A stretch of DNA of 64,000 nt from T3Sed10-213 sp012519365. Its GTDB lineage: Bacteria; Planctomycetota; Phycisphaerae; Sedimentisphaerales; Anaerohalosphaeraceae. Location: NCBI GenBank assembly GCA_033809355.1, contig JAPXLV010000001.1, positions 1 to 64,000 on the forward strand. The letters run 5' to 3'. How positions within the stretch are numbered: the first letter of the stretch is position 1; every line of letters starts with the position of its first letter. The notes beneath the pieces were generated by a model. That model was not told the origin of the DNA and ran no database searches. It saw only the letters and a program-made list of their open reading frames with translations. The position numbers were made by a program, and so were the translations under genes. This document shows, piece after piece, positions 43,172-51,935 of this stretch.

Positions 43172-44098
43172 ATGAAAAACGTGACAGATGAGCCTTCCCG
43201 TGGGATTTTGTGCTTACTTCTGGCGGTGGTGTTAGGGGTTACGCTTGCCGGTTGTGAAAAAACGCCGACGCCCGAACCAGCCGCCCGTGCGCCCTACCCC
43301 AACATAGAGCAGCCGAAACTGGGTGTGTGCACATCGGTTAGCAACGCCGATAAAGTAAAGGCCGCAGGGTTTGATTACATTGAAGATGGTGTTCAGCGGC
43401 TTCTTGTCCCCCAAGCGGCGACCCCTATCTTCGGAGACAAGCTGGTTGATGCACTGGCGGCGTCCTTGCCGGTGTATGCGTATTCGGGATTCTTGCCGGC
43501 GGATATGAAATGCGTCGGGCCGGAGGCCAATCACGAGGTGATCCTGGCCTATGCCCAAATCGCGTTTGATCGGGCCAGTCAAGTGGGCAGCAAGATTATT
43601 GTGTTCGGCAGCGGTCGAGCCAGACGGGTACCTGAGGGCTTCAGTCATGAGCAGGCGACCGAGCAGTTTATCCAGTTGCTCAAGAAAATGGGGCCTATTG
43701 CCGCGGAGTATCACATCATCATCGCGATTGAGCCGTTGAATAAAAATGAGTGCAATCTTGTCAACACCGTTCAACAGGCCGTGGAGATCGCTCGAAAGGT
43801 CGATCATCCCAATATACGCGTGCTGGCGGACCTGTATCATATGGTGCTGGAGGAGGAAGGGCCCGAATCAATTCTTGAGGCCGGGTCGCTGCTGGTGCAT
43901 GTGCATTTGGCCGAGAAGGAAGGTCGGACTCGTCCGGGCGTTTCGTCGTATGATTTTACGCCATATTTTGACGCGTTGCGGCGAATTGGCTACACGGGTG
44001 GGATTTCCCTTGAGTGCCGCTGGGAAAATTTCGACGAGGAATTGCTGCCGGCGCGGATGGCCCTGAAGGACCAACTCGATCAGGTCTGGAGCAGGTAA
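43172..44098 (+). CDS. lipoprotein with sugar-phosphate isomerase/epimerase-like TIM barrel
   Basis: A 308-residue predicted lipoprotein with signal helix LCLLLAVVLGVTLAGC and lipobox LAGC. The mature part is an AP-endonuclease-2-type TIM barrel: KAAGFDYIEDGVQRLL, KIIVFGSGRARRVPEG, IIIAIEPLNKNECNLVN (metal-binding Glu), VLADLYHMVLEEEG (Asp, His), LVHVHLAEKEGRTRPG (His) and ISLECRWENF (Glu). This ligand set matches xylose-isomerase-like epimerases, so the barrel could be catalytic outside the cytoplasm. Planctomycete genomes often carry exported versions. AAAGGGG precedes the ATG at 43172. The substrate is unknown. Confidence 0.85.
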   Translation: MKNVTDEPSRGILCLLLAVVLGVTLAGCEKTPTPEPAARAPYPNIEQPKLGVCTSVSNADKVKAAGFDYIEDGVQRLLVPQAATPIFGDKLVDALAASLPVYAYSGFLPADMKCVGPEANHEVILAYAQIAFDRASQVGSKIIVFGSGRARRVPEGFSHEQATEQFIQLLKKMGPIAAEYHIIIAIEPLNKNECNLVNTVQQAVEIARKVDHPNIRVLADLYHMVLEEEGPESILEAGSLLVHVHLAEKEGRTRPGVSSYDFTPYFDALRRIGYTGGISLECRWENFDEELLPARMALKDQLDQVWSR

Positions 44099-44099
44099 G

Positions 44100-45197
44100 T
44101 CAGAGGTTAAAGGGGTATTCAGAGCCGAGGCCGAGACGGTCGAATATCTTGATGGTGGCGGCGGGGAAGGCGTATTTTTTTAAGTCTTTCGGCAGGACCC
44201 ACTTGACGGCGGCGGACTGGAGGGGCTTGGCTGTGCCGCTGACCCAATCGCAGCGATAAGCGTGGATTGTGATGCGGAAATGCGAATAGGCGTGCCGCAC
44301 GATGCACAGACGTTTGCCGACAGTGACGGTCAGGCCGGTTTCTTCGGCGATCTCGCGGGCCATAGCCTGCTTGAGGGTTTCGTGTTTTTGTTTTTTGCCG
44401 CCGGGCAATTCCCACAGGCCGCCGAGCATGGTGTTATCTTTGCGTTTGTCGATCAGAAGTTTACCTTCCTTGAAGACCAGCCCCACCGCGACGGTATAAT
44501 GCGGTGTCGCGGCCGCTTTGGGCATACGCGGCAGGGTGTCTTGTTCCTGGTGGGCATAGGCCTGACACAACGACTGAAGGGGACAATGGGCACAATCGGG
44601 AGTTTTGGGGGTACACACGGTAGCGCCCAACTCCATCAAGGCTTGATTGAAATCGCCGCAACGGTGTTTGGGGACGAGGGTTTCAGCCAAATGCCAAAAG
44701 CGGCGCTGGCCGGCGGTCGTTTTGGGGTTGTCCTGACAGCGATACAGCCGAGCCAAGACGCGCATCACATTGCCGTCCAGCACCGGCACACGCCGATCGA
44801 AGGCAATGCTTGCGATAGCGCCGGCGGTATAACGGCCGATGCCCGGCAGTGCCATGAGGGCCTCCGGTGTATCGGGAAAGGCCCCGTCGTTTTGACTGAC
44901 GATCATATGGGCAGCCTTGTGCAGATGGCGGGCACGACTGTAATAGCCCAATCCCTGCCAGAGTTTCAAGACCACATCGAGGGGGGCTGCGGCCAGGGTC
45001 CTAACGGTGGGAAATCGCTTCATAAACCGCTGATAATACGGCACGACCGTAGCGACCTGGGTCTGCTGGAGCATGATCTCGCTGACCCAAATTGCGTAAG
45101 GATCCCGCACGCCGCGAAACGGCAGTGTCCGCGCGTGCACGTCGAACCATTGCAGCAGTCGGTTTTGAACAGCTTGGGCATGCAGGGTTTCGGTCAT
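44100..45197 (-). CDS. mutY: A/G-specific adenine glycosylase
   Basis: A 365-residue base-excision enzyme removing adenine mispaired with 8-oxoguanine. The HhH-GPD domain has VSEIMLQQTQVATVVPYY, GLGYYSRARHLH and ALPGIGRYTAGAIASIAF with the catalytic aspartate in VLDGNVMRVLARL. The cluster cysteines are C-x6-C-x2-C-x5-C in VCTPKTPDCAHCPLQSLC. The C-terminal NUDIX-like domain (about 235-350) includes GGLWELPGGKKQ and AMAREIAEETGL, an almost complete NUDIX box. Its ATG overlaps the stop of the upstream O-antigen ligase gene by 4 bp, an unusual coupling. It converges on the TIM-barrel gene. Confidence 0.95.
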   Translation of the reverse strand: MTETLHAQAVQNRLLQWFDVHARTLPFRGVRDPYAIWVSEIMLQQTQVATVVPYYQRFMKRFPTVRTLAAAPLDVVLKLWQGLGYYSRARHLHKAAHMIVSQNDGAFPDTPEALMALPGIGRYTAGAIASIAFDRRVPVLDGNVMRVLARLYRCQDNPKTTAGQRRFWHLAETLVPKHRCGDFNQALMELGATVCTPKTPDCAHCPLQSLCQAYAHQEQDTLPRMPKAAATPHYTVAVGLVFKEGKLLIDKRKDNTMLGGLWELPGGKKQKHETLKQAMAREIAEETGLTVTVGKRLCIVRHAYSHFRITIHAYRCDWVSGTAKPLQSAAVKWVLPKDLKKYAFPAATIKIFDRLGLGSEYPFNL

Positions 45198-47584
45198 GGC
45201 TGATCGTGGCGGAGTCGCTCGAGCCGCTCGAGCAGGTCTTGATAGCGGCGCGGCCCCAAACGGCTGATGATCTCAGGTTGTTCGGGGTACATCAGTTGAA
45301 ATTGTTTACGATAGCGCTGTTCGATATCGAGGGCGGTTTGCAGGTACTCAATCGCTTGGTTGGGATGCCCTAACTCCTCGGCCAAAACACCCAATTGATA
45401 ATTGATGATATCTGAGCCGGGGTATCGTTTCAGGGCATCTTTGAGCGTCTGGAAGGCGTGTTGTTGATACATTCTTTTTTGGGTCTCATCTTTGGTCATT
45501 TCCGCGGCGACAAGCAGAATATCGGCCAGCAATTGACGCGGACGCGGATCGATGGGGTTACGGGCGACGGCGATCTCGGCAAAGCGGCGGGCCGATTCAA
45601 GGAGTTTGTCGGGTTCGGAAACAAAGCGTTGGGAGGCACGGTGCAGCAGCAATCGCGCGCCGAAATGTGCCGCATCCGGCGAAAAGACATCGGCGGCGAC
45701 GGCTTTTTTCAGGAAAGCCTCGGCCTGTTCGGTGGACTCCGCTCGCACTGCCGCGAAGGTCAGCAAGTCCCTTCGGATAGGCGGCAGGACAACAAGCCCC
45801 ACCACCGCCGCGATTACCGCTGCCGCAGCGATGAGCATCCCGCCGCGTCGGAACCGGTCGGTAAGCGGATACACACCCACGGCCTGGTCGTTCGTATGGA
45901 GACGAACCAAGGCACACGCCGCGGCCATCGTCAGCCAGAACATCGTCCAGATGCCCGGTTCGAACAGGGCAAAATCCACCAGATTATGAAGCAGTATCGC
46001 CGCCAGCCCGCAGCCCAACGCCAACAGCAGCGCGATGTTGGGCTGATTGAGCGATCTGTCCCCGACGCAGGCGAATCGCAGCAGACCGAACACCAGTGCG
46101 ATAATGGCGGCGGGAATGACCACCAGCAGCAAAAAGGCCGCCGACCACTCCGCCGTTGAAACATGCGGGCTGTTCAGTTCCAACAACACAGGCCTGACCA
46201 GCACCATCGCTGCCAGTGTGGCTGTCAATATCGCCGCCCAGAGATACCGCTCGGCCCATATCGGTTTGGTGTCCGCAGCGGTCGAGGTGTCATCTGGGGC
46301 CACGTCAAGGCCAAGCCCCGCGGCAAACAGCCGCACAAGCGGCCGCAGCAGGGCAACGCCCATGGCCGCCAGCCCAATCAGCCCAAAACGGCACAACAGC
46401 GACAGCACCCAGTTGTGCGGGTCACCGATGGTCTCCGGGGCGGCCGGGTCTTTGTGGGTAAGATAGCAGCTTGCAAAATTGCCGCCGCCGACGCCCAGAA
46501 GAGGCGATTCTTTGGCAATCTCCACCGAAGATACCCAATACTGCCAGCGAACCAACATTGAATTGCCGCCGGGCAATCGGCCGTGTCGTGTGCCGTAGGC
46601 GATCAGGGCAACTGTGGCCGCAAATGCCGCCGCGATAAGGGCCATTGCCACCCAACGGCGATAAGTCCACAGCGTCTTACGCAACAGCACACATCCAGTC
46701 AAGGCCGCAAGGCCGATAAAAAACGCACCAATGGCCCCTTTGCTTTGGGTCATCAGCAGTCCGGCCAGAGACAAGGCTGTTGTCCCCGCAAGGCAGAGCA
46801 ACGCCACCAGTGTCTCTTCGGCGCCGCGGCGGTCTTGGTGTGCTCGGCACCGCCGATGAGCCTGCACAGCCTCCAGGCAAAGCCCCGTGCCGGCAAATAT
46901 CGCCAGCAGCAAAAATGAGCCGGTCGAGTTGCCGGTTGTCAAAAACCCCGACACATCGCGCGAATACAGGCGATGTTCATAGTGCCATTGCGCGATACTG
47001 CCCGGCTCAATGCCGAGGGTCTTCAAAAAGGCCTGGGGGTTGCGTTCGTATTCATGGATGAGCAGGTCGTCGGAGGAGGACATTTTGTCGTAGCAGGCAT
47101 ACGTTGAGGCTGCCCCGACCGCCATCAGCAGCCACAAAAACAGCCGAACTTTCTCCCGACTGTCCAGCAGTTGTATCGCCAGCAGCCCCGCCAGCGGGCC
47201 GGACAACAGGACCGCCCAATCGGTCAATGCGGCTCGTTTGTCAGACGCAAACCACACCCCTGTCAGGCCGATGATACTGAACAGGACAATGGCTTTGGCC
47301 GCAAAGGTGCGGCGCCATCGCAGCCGCCCGGCCGCAACACACAACACGAACCAAATTGCTGCGGCGCCCCAATAGACGGATGAAATCAGCAGGCTCACGG
47401 CCTCATTGCTTAAAGCAAGGGTTCGGGTCGGCGGCTCCACATGCGGCGCTTCAATAAAGGTTACCCGGATCACCGCGGTCGCACAGATTACGGCCAGCAG
47501 CGCAGATTCGCACAGCCTGAACCAGAGCGGGCGGCCGGCGTTTTGGGTTTTTATCCGGCTGAATGTTGTTGTGTGCGATTTCAC
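45194..47584 (-). CDS. O-antigen ligase/polymerase-like membrane protein with TPR tail
   Basis: A 796-residue polytopic protein with about 12 helices over residues 25-590. The Wzy_C/O-antigen ligase signature includes LTTGNSTGSFLLLAIFAG, LLMTQSKGAIGAFF and the long loop SSVEIAKESPLLGVGGGNFASCYLTHKDPAAPETIGDPHNWVL. The last 190 residues form TPR-like repeats (AEAFLKKAVAADVFSPDAAHFGARLLL; YQLGVLAEELGHPNQAIEYLQTALDI), as in other planctomycete ligases. It likely attaches or polymerises surface glycans. The GTG at 47584 overlaps the stop of the upstream sugar-phosphate transferase gene (GTGA), and its own stop overlaps mutY. Confidence 0.85.
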   Translation of the reverse strand: MKSHTTTFSRIKTQNAGRPLWFRLCESALLAVICATAVIRVTFIEAPHVEPPTRTLALSNEAVSLLISSVYWGAAAIWFVLCVAAGRLRWRRTFAAKAIVLFSIIGLTGVWFASDKRAALTDWAVLLSGPLAGLLAIQLLDSREKVRLFLWLLMAVGAASTYACYDKMSSSDDLLIHEYERNPQAFLKTLGIEPGSIAQWHYEHRLYSRDVSGFLTTGNSTGSFLLLAIFAGTGLCLEAVQAHRRCRAHQDRRGAEETLVALLCLAGTTALSLAGLLMTQSKGAIGAFFIGLAALTGCVLLRKTLWTYRRWVAMALIAAAFAATVALIAYGTRHGRLPGGNSMLVRWQYWVSSVEIAKESPLLGVGGGNFASCYLTHKDPAAPETIGDPHNWVLSLLCRFGLIGLAAMGVALLRPLVRLFAAGLGLDVAPDDTSTAADTKPIWAERYLWAAILTATLAAMVLVRPVLLELNSPHVSTAEWSAAFLLLVVIPAAIIALVFGLLRFACVGDRSLNQPNIALLLALGCGLAAILLHNLVDFALFEPGIWTMFWLTMAAACALVRLHTNDQAVGVYPLTDRFRRGGMLIAAAAVIAAVVGLVVLPPIRRDLLTFAAVRAESTEQAEAFLKKAVAADVFSPDAAHFGARLLLHRASQRFVSEPDKLLESARRFAEIAVARNPIDPRPRQLLADILLVAAEMTKDETQKRMYQQHAFQTLKDALKRYPGSDIINYQLGVLAEELGHPNQAIEYLQTALDIEQRYRKQFQLMYPEQPEIISRLGPRRYQDLLERLERLRHDQP

Positions 47585-48696
47585 GGGTTCGATCCATTCA
47601 GCGAAGGGGTTGTTGTCTCAAGAATGCCGATGATCACCAGGACCAGGACCGTCTGAGCAAAGACCAGCACCGCGCCGACAGGGCTGACCTGCTGAAGGAT
47701 AATGCCCCCCAGGCCGGTGCACAGCGTGGCCAGATACAGCGTCAGTGCCACCTGACGATCGGACAGGCCGCGACGTTTGAGCCGATGGGAAAAATGCTGT
47801 GTGTCGCCGACAAAGGGGCTTTTGCCCTGCTTGAGCCGCAAAAAAGTGACGGTGATAAAATCATACAACGGCACAGCCATCACTACCGCCGGCATAAAAA
47901 TTGAATACAACGGTGTTCCGATAGTCGGATTGTAGTAGGTTGTGCGCAGTGTCAGCAAGGCAATGAAAAAGCCGACCACCGTCGAGCCGGCATCGCCCAT
48001 GAAAATGGTCGCGGGGGGAAAGTTGAAAACCAAAAACCCCAGCAATGTGCCCAAAAACACCAGCCCCATTGCACCGACAAAGACCTGACCGCTGCGAAAG
48101 GCCGCTGCCATCAAAACCGCCGTGGCAATGGCCGCGATACCCGCACTGAGGCCGTCCATATTGTCCAGAAAATTGAACACGTTAATTATTAACACGATCC
48201 AGAAGACCGACAGGACGGTAGTAACAATCTTGTTTTCGATGAACATCTCCACCCGCACATCTGCCCAGACCGCTGCGACCGCGGCGGCGGCAAACTGCAC
48301 CGCCAATTTGAAAAACGGCCCCAGATGCTTTTTGTCGTCCCACAAACCCAATAGGTGCAGCACCAGCGCCACCCCCAGCACGACCAGCAACTCCGGCAGG
48401 CGATCCAAAAAGCCGTCGGTATGCTCCAGCAGTTTCAGTGAAAGCCAGCCGTCCAAATGTCCCGGGGCAATCACAAAGCGGACAACTGCCGCTCCGCCAA
48501 GGATAAAGAGGGCCAGCGTCCAAAAAATCGCCACTCCTCCCCCCAGTGCAACGATGGATTGATGATAACGGTCGTGCTGCGGGCGTGCCACAAACGACCG
48601 CCGCACCGCCTGGGTTCGTACCGCCGCGGTCAGCACCGCACACACCGCCAGCGACGCAGCCGGCAGCATCATCGCAGTAAAAATCATCTGGCTCAT
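47581..48696 (-). CDS. polyprenyl-phosphate sugar-1-phosphate transferase (MraY/WecA family)
   Basis: A 371-residue polytopic membrane enzyme with about 10-11 helices that transfers a sugar 1-phosphate from a UDP-sugar to undecaprenyl phosphate, starting glycan assembly. Motifs are LGLWDDKKHLGPFFKL, NVFNFLDNMDGLSAGIAA, TIFMGDAGSTVVGF and the basic GDTQHFSHRLKRRGLS, which fit the WecA/TagO branch rather than MraY. The ATG at 48696 is preferred over a longer in-frame extension. It heads the minus-strand operon transferase-O-antigen ligase-mutY with 4-bp overlaps. Confidence 0.88.
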   Translation of the reverse strand: MSQMIFTAMMLPAASLAVCAVLTAAVRTQAVRRSFVARPQHDRYHQSIVALGGGVAIFWTLALFILGGAAVVRFVIAPGHLDGWLSLKLLEHTDGFLDRLPELLVVLGVALVLHLLGLWDDKKHLGPFFKLAVQFAAAAVAAVWADVRVEMFIENKIVTTVLSVFWIVLIINVFNFLDNMDGLSAGIAAIATAVLMAAAFRSGQVFVGAMGLVFLGTLLGFLVFNFPPATIFMGDAGSTVVGFFIALLTLRTTYYNPTIGTPLYSIFMPAVVMAVPLYDFITVTFLRLKQGKSPFVGDTQHFSHRLKRRGLSDRQVALTLYLATLCTGLGGIILQQVSPVGAVLVFAQTVLVLVIIGILETTTPSLNGSNP

Positions 48697-49075
48697 CTTG
48701 ATGTTTTCCGGTAATGCGACCTGTATAACAACGCGACATCTTACGGCCGGCAACGGATCGCGTCGCTGCGACCGCCGATTAGTGTCAGGACTGATTCTGC
48801 GCAGCGGGTATTATCGCCGCCTTTGGGGCGGTTTTCAAACAAAAACACCAGGCCAGGAAAAGTCATCGACTGCATTAAACAGAAAAACAGCCGGAAATAG
48901 ATAAAATAGAGGAAACAAAAAAAGCCGGGTATCCCCAAGAAGTCAAAACCGCACGGCACGACTGAAACACCTATTGAGTATGGACAGCTGCTGACAGGTC
49001 ATCGTCTTGTTTTGGAAAGGGGAAAATGCCCGGAATCGCTGTCGGAGGGGGTCAGCTCCTGCGCTATCGCGTTAT
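48697..49075. other. gap between NUDIX and glycan operon
   Basis: About 380 bases. A weak minus-strand promoter pair (TTGCCG, 17 bases, TGTTAT) lies near 48725-48752. A GC hairpin with TTTT on the plus strand lies near 48828, with no plus-strand gene for it to terminate. A short minus open frame at 48741-48959 is not supported. Confidence 0.4.
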
Positions 49076-49684
49076 TTATTTTACAAGCAGGCCATCCAGA
49101 CACAATTGCGACCATGTTTCCATTGTGTCGCGCACCGCCTGCAGTTCGTCCGTGCTTAGAAAGCCCATCTGTGTGATCATTTGTTCGCGTTTTTCGACGG
49201 CCTCGCTGTCGAGCGTCCAGAGATGCACCACGCCCAAATGCACCGAGCCGACGGCATTGGAATCGTCGTTGATCAAGGCGACGATGCGATCGGTGTAATT
49301 GGCCTGAACGTGGATTTCCTCTTCGACTTCGCGCTGCACGGCGTTGAGATAGGTCTCGCGCAGGTCGGAAAACAGGGCCAGTTCATCGATCGGGTTGATA
49401 TGACCGCCGATGCCGATGGAGCGATTGCCGACCAGCCGACTTTCGCCGCCTCGCTTGCCGCGGACATAGCTGAGGGTGCGATCGCCGCAACGCAGGATGA
49501 CATAGGGAATCAACTGCTTGTAGGCAGGGTCTTGCTCGGCGTTGGCGCGGGGCATAAAGCATGCCGTCCCCGGCGCAAAGAGCCGCTCCAGCCGAGGCGT
49601 TACATCAAACGCAAGCCCCTGAAACATCCCGGTTTGTTCCAGCGCATCCCGCCGAATCACCAATACCTGTTCGTCTTGTGCCAT
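49076..49684 (-). CDS. NUDIX hydrolase-like protein
   Basis: A 202-residue soluble protein with a recognisable but stretched NUDIX box: GIGGHINPIDE, a 16-residue insertion, then LNAVQREVEEEIHV containing the REVEEE metal-binding core. An N-terminal segment (residues 1-60) contains TACFMPRANAEQDPAYKQLIPYVILR, and the C-terminal part has VHLGVVHLWTLDSE and LSTDELQAVRDTMETWSQLCLDGLL. The layout resembles phosphoesterase-type NUDIX proteins with gapped boxes. The substrate is unknown. It lies alone between the kinase and the glycan operon. Confidence 0.75.
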   Translation of the reverse strand: MAQDEQVLVIRRDALEQTGMFQGLAFDVTPRLERLFAPGTACFMPRANAEQDPAYKQLIPYVILRCGDRTLSYVRGKRGGESRLVGNRSIGIGGHINPIDELALFSDLRETYLNAVQREVEEEIHVQANYTDRIVALINDDSNAVGSVHLGVVHLWTLDSEAVEKREQMITQMGFLSTDELQAVRDTMETWSQLCLDGLLVK

Positions 49685-49880
49685 GGTTGTTGTGTCCTGC
49701 TGTTTAGAATCTGTTGATAGCGTTCTCGAGCCGTACTGTATCGCAAGCCGGACACAAGGTCAAGGATAAGCCCAAAATGAATAATGAAGAAAATGGCAGG
49801 CAGCGAGCGGTTTTTGGGGAAAGCGTCGCCGCTGCTTGCGCGGCAGATGCCCTTGAGCCGGTTTTGGCCCCACAGGGCCT

Positions 49881-51902
49881 TTATCTGTCTGCAGCAGGTG
49901 CCGAGGCGGAACAATACTTCATCAGGACGGATCGGAGTTTGTCGCGGTCGATCGGCTTGGACAAGTACTCATTGCAGCCGGCCTCAAGGCATTTCTGATC
50001 GTCGCCTTTCATCGCGTGAGCGGTCAGGGCAACCACCGGCAGCGTCCAGCCGTTGCGGCGGATGCTTCGTGTGGCATCATAGCCGTTCATGACCGGCATT
50101 TGCATGTCCATCAATACCACGTCGAAGGTTTCTTTTTCGAGCCATTCGAGGGCTTCCTGCCCATTTTCGGCAATCTCCACGATAAGGCCCATCCGTGCCA
50201 GCATCGCTCGAATCAATGCCTGATTGGCGGCGGAGTCCTCAGCAACAAGAATCCTGCCGGACAGGCGGGGGTGTTTGGCGGCTACGGCCTCTGTGTCTGT
50301 TAGATCAGACAATTGCCCTGCTGCGCTGTAGGGGTCGGTTGTTGGGGTCTGGGTCACGTCGATGCCGGCCGGAATACGCAGGCTAAAGACCGATCCTTTG
50401 CCCACTTCGCTTTTAAGCCGTAATGTGCCGCCGAGCAGCCCGGCCAGTTGCCGCGTGATGGTCAGTCCCAGGCCGGTTCCGCCGTATTTGCGGGTGGTAG
50501 AACTGTCGGCTTGTGTGAAGGCCTCAAATATCTGGGCCTGTTTTTCTTGGGGGATTCCCACGCCGGTATCCTCCACATCGAAGCGGATAAAGTCTTTATC
50601 GCGAATGCGTTCTACATCAACATTGATAAAGACGTGTCCGGTCTCGGTGAATTTAAGTGCATTGCCGGTCAGGTTAATCAGACACTGACGAACCCGCACC
50701 GGGTCGGTGTAAATTATGGCCGGCAGCGGACTGCACCGCAGAATCTCAAAGTGGAGATTCTTTTCAAAGGTTAACGGACGCAGGAAGGAATCTAATTCAC
50801 TTAAAAACGGCTCCAGTTCCACTTGAACAATCTCGGTTTTGAGTTTGCCGGCCTCTATTTTCGAAAAATCCAGAATATCGTTGATCAGTTTGAGCAGGTT
50901 GCGCCCACTGCTTAAGACGGTTTTCACAAACATTTGCTGATGGTCGGTCAGGTCTTCTTCGGCCAGCAGCTCGCTGAAGCCGATAATGGCGTTCATGGGC
51001 GTGCGAATCTCATGACTCATATTGGCCAAAAACTCGCTTTTGGCTTGGTTGGCGTCGTTGGCCTGTTTGGCCATCAGATTGGCGCGTTCAGCCGCTATTC
51101 TCAATTGCCGATTGGCGTTTTTCAGCTCGGCGGTGCGTTGCTGCACCATCTCTTCCAGGTTGTCGCGGTGGCGTTCCAATTCCTGCTGGGTCTGACGTCG
51201 TTGATCGATTTCGTGTCCAATGACATCGAGCATCTCATTGAACGATTCAATGAGTGTTCCGATCTCATCGTGACAAGACACCACGGCTCGCTGGGAATAG
51301 TCTTTTTCGGCCGAGACGTGCCGCGTCAATTGAACCAGCGAGAGAATCGGGCCGGAAATCAGCCCTTGCAGCCGAAGCGACAGCAGATAGGCGATTAACC
51401 CTCCAATGCCGATGATGATTCCCATGGCCGAAATGTTGTTGGTAAGATGGCTTTTTAGCTCACCCAGGTCCGATTGTACTACCAAGGTGCCGAGCCATTC
51501 ATCGTCAATTCGAATCGGCTCAAATACAGTTAATGTTCCATTTTCCAGACGAAAACCCTCCGGTTCGATGGGCGAGCCTATGGCCCCTTTATAAGTGGGT
51601 CGTATATAGGTGGCAAAACGGTCTTTTTCGGGGGTATAGACACAGGCGTTGGTGATGGAGGCATTGGCCCAATAAGTTTGCAGCGTTTCGGCGGCGCGGT
51701 TGGCGTCGTTGAACATAACCGCCGCACTGCAGTTTTGTGCGGTCATTTTTGCCTGCGTCCGAAGCGAACGAATGTGGCTGTTGCGAAACGACAGATAATT
51801 CCAGTAACTGAAAGCACTACCGGTGATGACCAGCGAGGGCAGACAACCGGCCATAATGACAAGAATCAGTTTCTCACGAATCGTTCGGCTGCGTGCGGGC
51901 AT
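49881..51902 (-). CDS. hybrid sensor histidine kinase/response regulator with CHASE8-like sensor
   Basis: A 673-residue inner-membrane kinase. Two helices (12-34 and 158-178) enclose a periplasmic domain with CSAAVMFNDANRAAETLQTYWANASITNACVYTPE, typical of CHASE8. HAMP follows (179-240), then a coiled coil, HisKA with phosphoacceptor H297 in ANMSHEIRTPMNAIIGFSELL, and HATPase_c (NLTGNALKFTETG; DTGVGIPQEKQAQIFEAF; YGGTGLGLTI). A C-terminal receiver has D599 in VVLMDMQMPVMNGYDA and a conserved lysine in YLSKPID. The YfiR-type gene ends 33 bases upstream, suggesting it senses through that periplasmic partner. No HPt or separate regulator is adjacent. Confidence 0.93.
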   Translation of the reverse strand: MPARSRTIREKLILVIMAGCLPSLVITGSAFSYWNYLSFRNSHIRSLRTQAKMTAQNCSAAVMFNDANRAAETLQTYWANASITNACVYTPEKDRFATYIRPTYKGAIGSPIEPEGFRLENGTLTVFEPIRIDDEWLGTLVVQSDLGELKSHLTNNISAMGIIIGIGGLIAYLLSLRLQGLISGPILSLVQLTRHVSAEKDYSQRAVVSCHDEIGTLIESFNEMLDVIGHEIDQRRQTQQELERHRDNLEEMVQQRTAELKNANRQLRIAAERANLMAKQANDANQAKSEFLANMSHEIRTPMNAIIGFSELLAEEDLTDHQQMFVKTVLSSGRNLLKLINDILDFSKIEAGKLKTEIVQVELEPFLSELDSFLRPLTFEKNLHFEILRCSPLPAIIYTDPVRVRQCLINLTGNALKFTETGHVFINVDVERIRDKDFIRFDVEDTGVGIPQEKQAQIFEAFTQADSSTTRKYGGTGLGLTITRQLAGLLGGTLRLKSEVGKGSVFSLRIPAGIDVTQTPTTDPYSAAGQLSDLTDTEAVAAKHPRLSGRILVAEDSAANQALIRAMLARMGLIVEIAENGQEALEWLEKETFDVVLMDMQMPVMNGYDATRSIRRNGWTLPVVALTAHAMKGDDQKCLEAGCNEYLSKPIDRDKLRSVLMKYCSASAPAADR

Positions 51903-51935
51903 AAATCTATGGTTCTCCCTGGGTACTGTGCGGCG

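Noticed and set aside
42193..44110. Shared 14-mer GGTAAGTCAGAGGT at the ends of hcp and the TIM-barrel gene
   Set aside because: A pair of identical 14-mers is expected by chance several times in 64 kb, and no structure or further copies support it.
48820..48845. GC hairpin followed by TTTT as a plus-strand terminator
   Set aside because: There is no plus-strand gene upstream for several kilobases; likely chance structure.
49714..49998. Small plus-strand open frame between the NUDIX and kinase genes
   Set aside because: It runs antisense into the kinase C-terminus and shows no recognisable features.
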